A DNA stretch of 64,000 nucleotides from Tsuneonella amylolytica (GTDB taxonomy: Bacteria > Pseudomonadota > Alphaproteobacteria > Sphingomonadales > Sphingomonadaceae), in the NCBI RefSeq assembly GCF_003626915.1, contig NZ_CP032570.1:1922001-1986000 (forward strand), written 5' to 3'. Below, one piece after another: positions 34,183 through 42,871 of this stretch. Under the pieces are notes generated by a model. The model was not told the origin of the DNA and ran no database searches. It saw nothing but the letters and a program-made list of their open reading frames with translations. Positions within the stretch are counted from its first letter, which is position 1; every line of letters starts with the position of its first letter. Both the position numbers and the translations under genes were made by a program.

Positions 34183-34782
34183 TTATTTCGAAGGCCATGC
34201 GGCCAGCGCGGCATCGGCCACGCCCATGAGTTCGGCCCGCGTTGCGCCCGATTGCGCCTGGACCGAAATGCCCTGCATGATCGCGAGGAGGTACCGGGTT
34301 ATGGCGTCGGCTTGCGTGGGGACGACGAATTCGCCGGCATCGATGGCTTGCTGCATCCGCTCGACGATCAGCGCCTTCGCCGCTTCGGCACGCTGGTTCA
34401 CGTCGTCGCGGATCGAGGGCTCGACGCTCTGGCAGGCGACGGTCGAGATTACGCCCATGCACCCCCGGCATTCGCCGCCGGTCGCGGTATCGACAGCACC
34501 GTGCAGAAGGTACTGCGCCACGGCGCGCGCGGTCGGCTCGCGCATGGCCTCGCCGATATAGGCGGTCTTGTCGCGCTGGTAGAGGTCGAGAGCCTGGCGG
34601 AACAGCGCCTCCTTGTTGCCGAACGCGGCGTAGAGGCTGGGGCGGGTAATGCCCATCGCATCGGTCAGGTCGGACAGCGACGCGCCCTCGTAACCCTTCG
34701 TCCAGAATACCTGGAGGGCGGAAGCGAGCGCCTCGTCGGGACAGAACTCCCGCGGGCGACCCCGGGTTGCGAGCTTTTCCAT
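34183..34782 (-). CDS. TetR/AcrR-family repressor of RND efflux
   Basis: A 199-residue TetR-family protein. The helix-turn-helix is at the N-terminus (GYEGASLSDLTDAMGITRPSLYAAFGNKEALF). The ligand domain has a Cys-rich stretch (GGECRGCMGVISTVAC) found in a subgroup of TetR proteins near efflux genes. The start ATG at 34782 lies inside the palindrome at 34779-34796. It is divergent from RND system 2 and upstream of system 1 on the same strand, so it may control both. Confidence 0.92.
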   Translation of the reverse strand: MEKLATRGRPREFCPDEALASALQVFWTKGYEGASLSDLTDAMGITRPSLYAAFGNKEALFRQALDLYQRDKTAYIGEAMREPTARAVAQYLLHGAVDTATGGECRGCMGVISTVACQSVEPSIRDDVNQRAEAAKALIVERMQQAIDAGEFVVPTQADAITRYLLAIMQGISVQAQSGATRAELMGVADAALAAWPSK

Positions 34783-34796
34783 ACTGGACAGTATGG
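34779..34796. promoter_or_regulatory. Palindromic TetR operator overlapping the tetR start codon
   Basis: CCATACTGGACAGTATGG is a perfect 8-2-8 inverted repeat; the ATG of tetR is inside its left arm. Binding would block tetR transcription or translation start and the divergent RND promoter in the following 180 bp. I see no second copy nearby. Confidence 0.75.
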
Positions 34797-34975
34797 TAAT
34801 TTTGCCGAGATGATGCAAGGCCGATCCGGCGTTACCGCCACACGGTCGTCGCGGTTCGTCGCGAGCCTTACGGTCGCCGCGTAATAAATTGTAACAGCCA
34901 GCTGTCCCAACCGGGTTGCCGCTTGCGCTTGATGGGGACTTTCCCGAAAGCCCGCCCGAACCATTGGATACGATC

Positions 34976-36163
34976 ATGCCTACTTCCGTGCGACGCAGCG
35001 GCGCCGCCATTGCCCTGTTGCTGTTGCTCGCCGCCTGTTCCGGCGGCGAGGAAGAAGGGCGCCAGGAACGACCCACGACCGTCGGATTCGTCGTGGTGCA
35101 GCCGACCGACGTCGCCTTGCCGAGCACGCTGGCAGGACGCGTCGTTGCGCAGGAGACGAGCGAGGTCCGGCCGCAGATCACCGGGCTGGTGCGCCGGGTC
35201 CTGTTCCAGCCCGGTGGCTACGTGCGTGCCGGGCAGCCGCTGTTCCAGATCGATTCCTCGCTCTACCGCGCAGCCGCGGCTGAGGCGCGCGCTAACGTGG
35301 CCAGCGCGGAGGCGAATGCACGCGCGGCGAGCGCCAAGGCCGCCCGCTACAAGCCGCTTGCCGACATGGAAGCGGTCTCGAAGCAGGACTACGACGATGC
35401 CGCCGCCGCCGCCAACGCGGCCCGGGCAGCGGTCGCGCAGCAGCGCGCGAGCCTCGACACCGCGAACATCAACTTGCGCTTCACCACCGTGCCTGCGCCG
35501 ATCTCGGGCCGGATCGGCCGGCCGCTGGTGACCGAAGGCGCGCTTGTGGGGACGACCCAGCCGGATCCGCTGGCGGTGATCCAGCGCACCGACAGTGTCT
35601 ATGTCGACATGCAGCAATCGGCCGCCGATCTCACCGCGCTGCGCCAGAAGCTGGCGGGCAACGGCGCGTCGGCCGGCAGCACCACGGTTCGCCTCCGCCT
35701 CGACGACGGCAGCATGTACGGTTCGACCGGCACGATGCAGTTTTCCGAAGTCACCGTCAGCCAGGACACCGGCACCGTGACCCTGCGCGCCCGCTTCCCC
35801 AATCCGCAGGGCCTGCTGCTGCCCGGCATGTTCGTGACCGCGATCCTCGACCAGGCGGTGGAGAAGGGCGCCTATCTCGTCCCCCAGTCCGCTCTGCAGC
35901 GCGATTTCAACGGCAAGGGGTACGTCTTCCTGGTCGGCAAGGACGGCAAGGCCGTGCGCCGCGCCGTCGAGGCGGAGCGGACTTCGGGCACCAACTGGGT
36001 CGTGACGTCCGGCCTCCAGCCGGGTGCGAAGATCATTACGCAGGGCCTGAACCAGCTCAAATCCGGCGCCGCCATCAAGCCCGTGCCGGCCTCCGCGCCG
36101 CAGAAGTTACAGGCCCCGCCGCCCGGCGGCGAAGGCGCCGGTCCGAACGGCCGCGGGAGCTGA
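34976..36163 (+). CDS. RND periplasmic adaptor lipoprotein (system 2)
   Basis: A 395-residue membrane-fusion protein of the AcrA/MexA type. It has a lipobox LLAAC (Cys 21) so it is anchored by lipid, unlike the adaptor of system 1. Then VRPQITGLVRRVLFQPGGYVRAGQPLFQID (first lipoyl half), a helical hairpin (AEARANVASAEANARAASAKA), TVPAPISGRIGRPLVTEGALVG (second half) and barrel domains. The start ATG at 34976 begins the signal; the frame is open 20 codons upstream without better signals. It is followed 7 bp later by its permease. Confidence 0.93.
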   Translation: MPTSVRRSGAAIALLLLLAACSGGEEEGRQERPTTVGFVVVQPTDVALPSTLAGRVVAQETSEVRPQITGLVRRVLFQPGGYVRAGQPLFQIDSSLYRAAAAEARANVASAEANARAASAKAARYKPLADMEAVSKQDYDDAAAAANAARAAVAQQRASLDTANINLRFTTVPAPISGRIGRPLVTEGALVGTTQPDPLAVIQRTDSVYVDMQQSAADLTALRQKLAGNGASAGSTTVRLRLDDGSMYGSTGTMQFSEVTVSQDTGTVTLRARFPNPQGLLLPGMFVTAILDQAVEKGAYLVPQSALQRDFNGKGYVFLVGKDGKAVRRAVEAERTSGTNWVVTSGLQPGAKIITQGLNQLKSGAAIKPVPASAPQKLQAPPPGGEGAGPNGRGS

Positions 36164-36170
36164 TCCGCCG

Positions 36171-39100
36171 ATGTCGCGGATATTCATCGATCGCCCGATC
36201 TTTGCCTGGGTCCTTGCCATTATCGTGATGCTGGGCGGGCTCGGCGCGCTGGTAACGCTGCCGATCGAACAGTATCCCGACATTGCGCCGACGAACGTCA
36301 ACATCCGCGCCAGCTATCCCGGCGCGTCGGCCGAAACGGTCGAGAACAGCGTCACCCAGATCATCGAACAGCAGCTCAGCGGGCTCGACGGTCTGCTGTA
36401 CTTCAGCTCGCAATCCTCGTCGCAAGGATCCGCCTCGATCACCGCGACCTTCGCCAAGGGGACCGACCCCGACATTGCGCAGGTCCAGGTGCAGAACAAG
36501 GTGCAGGCGGCGATCTCACGCCTGCCGCAGCCGGTGCAGACGCAAGGGGTGCGCGTCACGAAATCGAACCCCGACCAGTTGCTGACCGTCGTCGTCTGGG
36601 ACGCGACCGATACGCGCACCAGCGACGACGTATCCGATTACCTCATCTCGTCGATCCAGGATCCGCTGTCGCGCGTCGACGGGGTGGGCGACGTCAACGT
36701 CTATGGCTCTTCGCGGGCGATGCGCATCTGGCTCAACCCCCATCGCCTTGCCGGGGTAGGGCTGATGCCGAGCGACGTGATCTCTGCCGTGCAGGCGCAG
36801 AACACCGAAGTCGCCGCGGGCCAGGTGGGCGGCCTTCCGGCGCCCGACGACCAGATGCTCAGCGCGTCGGTCACCGCGATGTCCAAGCTGCAGACGCCCG
36901 AGCAGTTCCGGGCCATCGTGCTCAAGACCGCCCCCGACGGTTCGACCGTCAGCCTAGGCGATGTCGCCCGTGTCGAATTCGGCGCGCAAGGATACGACAC
37001 GCGGCGCCGGGTCAACGGCCATCCGGGCGCCGGCATCTCCATCTCGCTCTCGCCGGGCGCCGACGCGCTGGCGACGGCCGAAGCGGTGAAGCAGCAGGTG
37101 GACCAGCTGAAACCAACCTTGCCCGAAGGGCTCGTGGTCGGATACGCCAACGATTCCACGGCTTTCATCAAGCTGTCGGTGGAAGAAGTGCAGAAGGCGC
37201 TGCTGGAAGCGATCGTCCTCGTGATGATCGTGATGTTCGTCTTCCTCCAGAGCTGGCGCGCGACGCTGGTGCCGGCGATCGCGGTGCCGGTCGTGCTGCT
37301 CGGCACGTTCGCGGTGTTCTCCATCGCAGGCTTTTCCATCAACACGCTGACCCTGTTCGGCCTGGTGCTGTCGATCGGCCTTCTCGTCGACGATGCGATC
37401 GTGGTGGTCGAGAACGTCGAGAGGTTGATGGAAGAGAACCCGGGCATGACGCCGCGAGAGGCGACGATCCAGTCGATGGACGAGATCCAGGTCGCACTGA
37501 TCGCCATCGCGCTGGTGCTGTCCGCGGTGTTCCTGCCGATGGCGTTCTTCGGCGGATCGACGGGCGTCATCTACAAGCAGTTCTCGATCACGATCGTCTC
37601 GGCGATGGTGCTGTCGGTCTTCGTGGCGCTGATCCTCAGCCCGGCGCTCACCGCCAATCTGCTGAAGCGCAAGGACGAGGAGCGGGCCTCGCCCGGCTGG
37701 CTGGCGCGCCGCTTCCCCCGCGCGCAGCATCTGTTCGAACGCGGCACCGACCGGTTCAACTCGGGCTTCGAGCGGATGTCGAACGGCTACCGCGACCGGG
37801 TGCGCCAGATCGTCGAGCGCAAGTGGCTGTTCCTCGGCATCTATGTCGCGCTCGTCGGTTTGCTGGCGGTTCTGTTCGTCCGCCTGCCGACCGGCTTCCT
37901 GCCCAACGAGGACCAGGGCGGCGTTTTCGTCCAGTACCAGCTGCCGCCGGGCGCGACGATCGTCCGCAGCCAGGAAGTCGCGGATTCGATCCAGAAATAC
38001 TTTCTCGAAGAAGAGGGAGACAACATCAGCGTCCTGTTCGTCCTTGCGGGCGGCGGGCGCGGGGCGGGCGGCCAGAACCAGGGCCTCGCCTTCATGAAGC
38101 TCGTCGACTGGGACGAACGGCCGGGCGAGGAGAATACCGCACAGGCCATCGCCGACCGCGCCACCGCCGCGTTTCGCGGCCTGCGCGATGCGCGCGTGTT
38201 CGTGAACGTGCCGGGCGCCGTGCGCGGGCTGTCGTCGTCCAACGGGTTCTCGATGGAATTCCGCAACACCGGCAGCCTGCCGTCCGAGAAGTTCGAGGAA
38301 TACCGTGACGCACTGCTGGAAGACGCAAACCAGGATCCCCGGCTTACCGGGGTTCGCCTCAGCGATTTGCCCGACCTTGCGACGCTGAAGGTCGACATCG
38401 ATCCCCAGCGCCTGGCGGCCTATGGCCTCACGCAGGATGCCGTGAATTCGACGATCGCGACCGCCTGGGGCGGCCGGTACGTCAACGATTTCATCGACAA
38501 GGGGCGGGTGAAGCAGGTCTATGTCCAGGGCGATGCCGAATACCGCTCGCAGCCGAGCGACCTCGGCCAGTGGTTCGTGCGCGGCAGCAACGGCCAGATG
38601 ACGCCGTTCACCGCCTTCGCGCAGCTCGACTGGTCGAGCGCCCCGCCGAGCACTTCGCGCTTCAACGGCGTGCCATCGGCCTCGTTCTCCGGCCAGGCGG
38701 CAACCGGGGTGAGTTCGGGCGATGCGATGAACGCGATCGCCGAACTGGCGGCGAAGTTCCCGGGCACCAGCGTCGCCTGGTCGGGATCGTCGTACGAGGA
38801 GCGCAACGCCTCGAGCCAGGCGCCCCTCCTCTATGCGCTGTCGCTGCTCGTCGTGTTCCTGTGCCTGGCGGCGCTGTACGAAAGCTGGTCGATCCCGGTG
38901 GCCGTGCTGCTGGTGATCCCCGTGGGCCTGCTCGGCGCGATCGCCGCGACGACGCTGCGGGGGCTGGAGAACGACGTCTACCTGCAAATCGGCCTGCTCA
39001 CGACGATGGGCCTCGCCGCCAAGAACGCCATTCTGATGATCGAGTTCGCCGAACAGGCGGAGCGCAAGGGGGCGCGCGTCATCGACGCCGCGCTGGAGGC

Positions 39101-39383
39101 GGCGCGCATCCGCTTGCGGCCGATCCTGATGACGAGCTTCGCCTTCATCTTCGGGTGCCTGCCGCTCGCGATTTCGTCGGGGGCGGGCGCGAACAGCCGC
39201 ATCGCCATCGGCACCGCGGTGATCGGCGGCATGCTGGCGGCGACCCTGCTCGCAATCTTCTACATCCCGCTTTTCTTCGTCCTGGTGCGCCGCGGCGTGC
39301 GCGACGGGATCGCGGCGGTGAAGGGCCGGATGAAGCGGGACGAAGAAACTCCCGCTGGCGAACCCGACGGGGCGCCCGCATGA
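36171..39383 (+). CDS. RND efflux permease, HAE1/AcrB family (system 2)
   Basis: A 1070-residue proton-driven multidrug pump. It begins MSRIFIDRPIFAWVLAIIVM and has GTDPDIAQVQVQNKVQAA, SIGLLVDDAIVVVENVERLM (relay Asp residues), and the G-loop region SSSQGSASITATFAKG. The second half starts near KWLFLGIYVALVGLLAVLF. It is about as similar to AcrB/MexB as expected for a full-length member and clearly distinct from the system 1 permease. Its stop overlaps the start of the NodT gene (ATGA). Confidence 0.95.
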   Translation: MSRIFIDRPIFAWVLAIIVMLGGLGALVTLPIEQYPDIAPTNVNIRASYPGASAETVENSVTQIIEQQLSGLDGLLYFSSQSSSQGSASITATFAKGTDPDIAQVQVQNKVQAAISRLPQPVQTQGVRVTKSNPDQLLTVVVWDATDTRTSDDVSDYLISSIQDPLSRVDGVGDVNVYGSSRAMRIWLNPHRLAGVGLMPSDVISAVQAQNTEVAAGQVGGLPAPDDQMLSASVTAMSKLQTPEQFRAIVLKTAPDGSTVSLGDVARVEFGAQGYDTRRRVNGHPGAGISISLSPGADALATAEAVKQQVDQLKPTLPEGLVVGYANDSTAFIKLSVEEVQKALLEAIVLVMIVMFVFLQSWRATLVPAIAVPVVLLGTFAVFSIAGFSINTLTLFGLVLSIGLLVDDAIVVVENVERLMEENPGMTPREATIQSMDEIQVALIAIALVLSAVFLPMAFFGGSTGVIYKQFSITIVSAMVLSVFVALILSPALTANLLKRKDEERASPGWLARRFPRAQHLFERGTDRFNSGFERMSNGYRDRVRQIVERKWLFLGIYVALVGLLAVLFVRLPTGFLPNEDQGGVFVQYQLPPGATIVRSQEVADSIQKYFLEEEGDNISVLFVLAGGGRGAGGQNQGLAFMKLVDWDERPGEENTAQAIADRATAAFRGLRDARVFVNVPGAVRGLSSSNGFSMEFRNTGSLPSEKFEEYRDALLEDANQDPRLTGVRLSDLPDLATLKVDIDPQRLAAYGLTQDAVNSTIATAWGGRYVNDFIDKGRVKQVYVQGDAEYRSQPSDLGQWFVRGSNGQMTPFTAFAQLDWSSAPPSTSRFNGVPSASFSGQAATGVSSGDAMNAIAELAAKFPGTSVAWSGSSYEERNASSQAPLLYALSLLVVFLCLAALYESWSIPVAVLLVIPVGLLGAIAATTLRGLENDVYLQIGLLTTMGLAAKNAILMIEFAEQAERKGARVIDAALEAARIRLRPILMTSFAFIFGCLPLAISSGAGANSRIAIGTAVIGGMLAATLLAIFYIPLFFVLVRRGVRDGIAAVKGRMKRDEETPAGEPDGAPA

Positions 39384-40825
39384 TCGCCCGGGTCCTGATA
39401 TCCGGCACCGCCGCGCTGTCGCTCGCCGCGTGCTCTGTTGCGCCGCCGGTCGCCGGTCCGCCCCCGCCGCCGGTCCCCCTATCGTGGCCGGTCGGCGACG
39501 CGTATCTCGCGCAATCGGAAGCGGCGCTGCCGATCGTGTCCTATACCCAGGTCTTCACCGATCCGCGGCTCCAGCAGCTCGTCGCCACCGCGCTGATCGA
39601 GAACCGCGACCTGCGGGTGGCGGCGGCCAACCTCGCCGCCGCGCGGGCGCAGGTTCGCGTCACGCGCTCGGCACAGTTCCCGCAGGTGGGCGTGAATGGT
39701 TCGGTCGACGTCTCGCGCGGAAGCACGGCCGGTTCCGGCACGAATACCGGCAGCGGCAACGGCAGCGGCACCCGTACCTCCTATTCCGTGCAGGGCGGGG
39801 TTTCGAGCTACGAGCTCGACCTCTTCGGCCGCTACGCCAATGCGACCGAGGCCGACCGCGAACGGGCGCTCGCGACCGAGGCGTTCGCGCGGACCGTTCG
39901 GCTCGGCATCGTGGCCGACATCGCGTCCGCATGGGCGACGTATGCCGCCGACCGGGATCTTCTCGCCATCGCCGAACAGACCGCGGCCAATGCGCGCGAA
40001 AGCGTACGGCTGACGGACCTGCGCCTGAAGGGCGGTATCGCGCCGCGCACCGATCTGGCGCAGGCGCAGCAGGTTCTCGCCAGCGCCGAGATCGCGATCG
40101 GCGAACAGAAGACCGCGCTGGCGCAGGACCGCAATCTTCTGCGCCTGCTCGTCGGCACCGAGTTCGACGCGGCACTGCTGCCGAATTCCATCGAAGAAAT
40201 CGGCCCGACGTTCGCAACGCTGCCCGCCGGGCTCGATTCGTCCGTCCTCCTGCGCCGGCCGGACGTGATCGAAGCCGAATACCGTCTTCGCGCGGCCGGT
40301 GCGGACATCGCGGTCGCGCGGGCGGCGCTGTTCCCGTCGCTGTCGCTTACCGGGCTTCTCGGCTTGGCCAGCACCGCACTGACCGACCTCTTCACCGGCG
40401 GCGCGTTCCGCCTGTCGGCCGGCGCGGGCGTCGGATACTCGATCTTCGACGCAGGCGGCCGCCGCGCGCGGGTCGAAGTGACCGAGGCGCAGCGCGACGC
40501 CGCGCTGTCTTCGTACGAGGGGACGATCCAGACGGCCTTTCGCGAAGTGTCGGACGCGCTGGCCGACCAGGGCACGCTGGGCGAGCGCGCGCGCGACGCG
40601 CGCGACAACGCCGCCGCCGCGACCACGAGCGTCCGGCTCAGCGATGCGCGCTACCGCAACGGGGTGGACAGCTTCCTCGACAGCCTGATCGCCCAGCGCA
40701 ACGCCTTCGCCGCGCGCCAGCAGCTCGTCCGGATCGAACTCACGACCCTGCTCAACCGGATCGCGGTGTACCGGGCCCTGGGCGGCGACCAGCTCGGGGT
40801 CGATCCAGAGGCCCCGGCAGGCTGA
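39380..40825 (+). CDS. RND outer-membrane factor, NodT/OprM family (system 2)
   Basis: A 481-residue outer-membrane channel lipoprotein. Lipobox SLAAC (Cys 18), a Pro-rich spacer (PPVAGPPPPPVPLSW), then the paired repeats with SSYELDLFGRYANATEADRE and LLRRPDVIEAEYRLRAAGAD. A Gly/Ser/Thr-rich insert (GSTAGSGTNTGSGNGSG) lies in the first repeat, at the periplasm-facing or surface loop. The ATG at 39380 overlaps the permease stop. It completes the second tripartite pump. Confidence 0.93.
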   Translation: MIARVLISGTAALSLAACSVAPPVAGPPPPPVPLSWPVGDAYLAQSEAALPIVSYTQVFTDPRLQQLVATALIENRDLRVAAANLAAARAQVRVTRSAQFPQVGVNGSVDVSRGSTAGSGTNTGSGNGSGTRTSYSVQGGVSSYELDLFGRYANATEADRERALATEAFARTVRLGIVADIASAWATYAADRDLLAIAEQTAANARESVRLTDLRLKGGIAPRTDLAQAQQVLASAEIAIGEQKTALAQDRNLLRLLVGTEFDAALLPNSIEEIGPTFATLPAGLDSSVLLRRPDVIEAEYRLRAAGADIAVARAALFPSLSLTGLLGLASTALTDLFTGGAFRLSAGAGVGYSIFDAGGRRARVEVTEAQRDAALSSYEGTIQTAFREVSDALADQGTLGERARDARDNAAAATTSVRLSDARYRNGVDSFLDSLIAQRNAFAARQQLVRIELTTLLNRIAVYRALGGDQLGVDPEAPAG

Positions 40826-40838
40826 CTGAGGCTGCCGG
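40814..40838 (+). terminator. Hairpin after RND system 2
   Basis: CCGGCAG (40814-40820) and CTGCCGG (40832-40838) form a 7-bp stem with the NodT stop codon in the loop, followed by TTATT. A weak intrinsic terminator. Confidence 0.45.
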
Positions 40839-40965
40839 TTATTCGCCCCGCGCCGTCGTCTCCGGCGGGAAAACGGCGGTGGTCATGCGCGTCTCGGTGT
40901 ATCGTTGAACGGCGGCCAGCCTAGCTCTGCCGGGCCCGCATGGAAACGCCGTAGCCTAGCGCTCG

Positions 40966-42828
40966 TCAGCCCGCTCCGGCCAGTTCCAGACTTTCCTGCG
41001 CTTCCAGCCATTCCTGCTCGGCCGCTTCGAGTTCGCCGGCAAGCTGCGCGCGTTCGCGCAGCAGGTCCTCGGGCGGCCGGCCGGCGGCGGCAGGATCGGC
41101 GAGCGCGGCATCGAGCGCGGCCAGCTTGTCCTGCAGGCGGGTCATCGCCTTCTCGCTCGCCGTGACGGTGCTGCGGGCGAGGCGGATGGCCTCGCGGTCC
41201 TTCGCCGATCCGCGCCTGTCCTTCTTCGCCTTCGCGCCGCCCCCGCTCTTTCCGTCGCCGCGGGGCTGGTTCCGGCCGAGCACGAAATCGATGTAGTCCT
41301 CGATGCTGCCCGCGTATTCGCGGGCGGTACCGTCGTCGACGAGGACCAGGCGGTCGGCGGTCAGTTCCACCATGTGGCGGTCGTGGCTGATGAGAATGAC
41401 CGCCCCATCGAAATCGTTGAGGGCCTGCACCAGCGCCTCGCGCGCGTCGACGTCGAGGTGGTTGGTCGGTTCGTCGAGGATCAGGAGATGCGGCGCGTCG
41501 CGGGTGATGAGCGCCAGCGCCAGCCGCGCCCGCTCCCCGCCCGACAGAGTGCCGATCTTCGCGGTCGCGCGATGCCCGGAAAAACCGAACCGGCCGAGCT
41601 GTGCGCGCACCGCGCCGGGCGAAGCGCCCTCCATCGCCCGGGTCATGTGGTCGAGCGGGGTGCCATCGGTCGACAGTTCCTCGACCTGGTACTGGGTGAA
41701 ATAGCCCACCCGCATCCGGCCTGATGCCTGCATCGCGCCGTCCATCGGCGCGAGCTGCGCCGCGAGCAGGCGGGCGAGCGTGGTCTTGCCGTTGCCGTTG
41801 CGGCCCAGCAGCGCGATCCGGTCGTCGGGGTCGATCCGAAGGTTGAGGCGCTTCAGGATCGGCTCCTCGCCGTATCCCACGGCCGCCAGGTCGAGCGTGA
41901 TGAGCGGCGGGCGCATCTCGTCGGGGCTGGGGAAGTCGAAGCTCAGGCTAGGATCCTCGATCAGCGCGGCGATCGGCTGCATCTTGGCCAGCATCTTGGC
42001 GCGCGACTGTGCCTGCTTGGCGGTGGAAGCGCGGGCGCTGTTGCGCGCGACGTAATCCTCCAAGCGGGCGCGCTGGGCGTCCTGCGCGGCCTTTGCGGCG
42101 GCAAGCTGCGCGGCCCGCTCGGCGCGCTGCTTCTCGAACGCGTCGTACCCGCCGGGATAGAGCGCCAGCTTGCCGTCCTGCAGGTGGAGGATCGCGGTAA
42201 CGACATTGTTGAGCAGGTCGCGTTCGTGGCTGATGACGACCAGCGTGCCCTGATAGGCCTTGAGGAAGCTTTCCAGCCACAGCGTCGCCTCGAGGTCGAG
42301 GTGGTTCGACGGTTCGTCGAGCAGCAGGATATCGGGGTTGGACAGCAGCAGCGCGCCCAGCGCCACGCGCATCTTCCACCCGCCCGAGAACGTGTCCAGC
42401 GGCTGCGCCTGCATCTCCTCGTCGAAACCGAGACCGGTGAGGATGATCGCCGCGCGCGACGGGGCGGCATAGGCGTCGATGGCGAGCAGCCGGTCGTGGA
42501 CGTCGCCCAGCCGGTCCATGTCGGTGCAGGTCTCGGCCTCTTCCAGCAGGCTGGCGCGTTCGGCGTCGCCGGCCAGCACCGCGTCGAACGGGGTGATCGA
42601 TCCGCTCGGCGCTTCCTGTGCGATATAGCCCACCCGGGCCCGACGGGGCATCTCGATCCCGCCCTGGTCGGGCTCGATCTGGCCGATCAGCGCCTTCATC
42701 AGCGTGGACTTGCCCGCACCGTTGCGGCCGATCAGGCCGACCCGGCTGCCCGGCGGGATCGTGGCGGAGGCATCCTGCAGGATGGCGCGGCCGCCCAGCC
42801 GCACGGTGAGGTTGTCGATGGAGATCAT
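40966..42828 (-). CDS. ABC-F family ATPase
   Basis: A 620-residue protein with two ABC ATPase domains in one chain and no membrane segment. First Walker A GRNGAGKST (34-42), signature TFSGGWKMRVALG, Walker B LLLDEPSNHLD; second Walker A GRNGNGKTT, signature TLSGGERARLALAL, LILDEPTNHLDVD. Between them is the P-site tRNA-interaction linker (RAQLAAAKAAQDAQRARLEDYV), and at the C-terminus a coiled coil. ABC-F proteins act on the ribosome; this resembles the YheS/Uup group. The start is the ATG at 42828 (MISIDNLTVRLGG). The frame is open 11 codons upstream. Confidence 0.93.
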   Translation of the reverse strand: MISIDNLTVRLGGRAILQDASATIPPGSRVGLIGRNGAGKSTLMKALIGQIEPDQGGIEMPRRARVGYIAQEAPSGSITPFDAVLAGDAERASLLEEAETCTDMDRLGDVHDRLLAIDAYAAPSRAAIILTGLGFDEEMQAQPLDTFSGGWKMRVALGALLLSNPDILLLDEPSNHLDLEATLWLESFLKAYQGTLVVISHERDLLNNVVTAILHLQDGKLALYPGGYDAFEKQRAERAAQLAAAKAAQDAQRARLEDYVARNSARASTAKQAQSRAKMLAKMQPIAALIEDPSLSFDFPSPDEMRPPLITLDLAAVGYGEEPILKRLNLRIDPDDRIALLGRNGNGKTTLARLLAAQLAPMDGAMQASGRMRVGYFTQYQVEELSTDGTPLDHMTRAMEGASPGAVRAQLGRFGFSGHRATAKIGTLSGGERARLALALITRDAPHLLILDEPTNHLDVDAREALVQALNDFDGAVILISHDRHMVELTADRLVLVDDGTAREYAGSIEDYIDFVLGRNQPRGDGKSGGGAKAKKDRRGSAKDREAIRLARSTVTASEKAMTRLQDKLAALDAALADPAAAGRPPEDLLRERAQLAGELEAAEQEWLEAQESLELAGAG

Positions 42829-42871
42829 GGCGGCGCGGCCCCTACAGGGCCCGCCGCGCATGGGCCAGCCT

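Noticed and set aside
36954-38987. 677-residue open frame on the minus strand
   Set aside because: Antisense shadow of the second RND permease with low-complexity His/Arg/Asp content.
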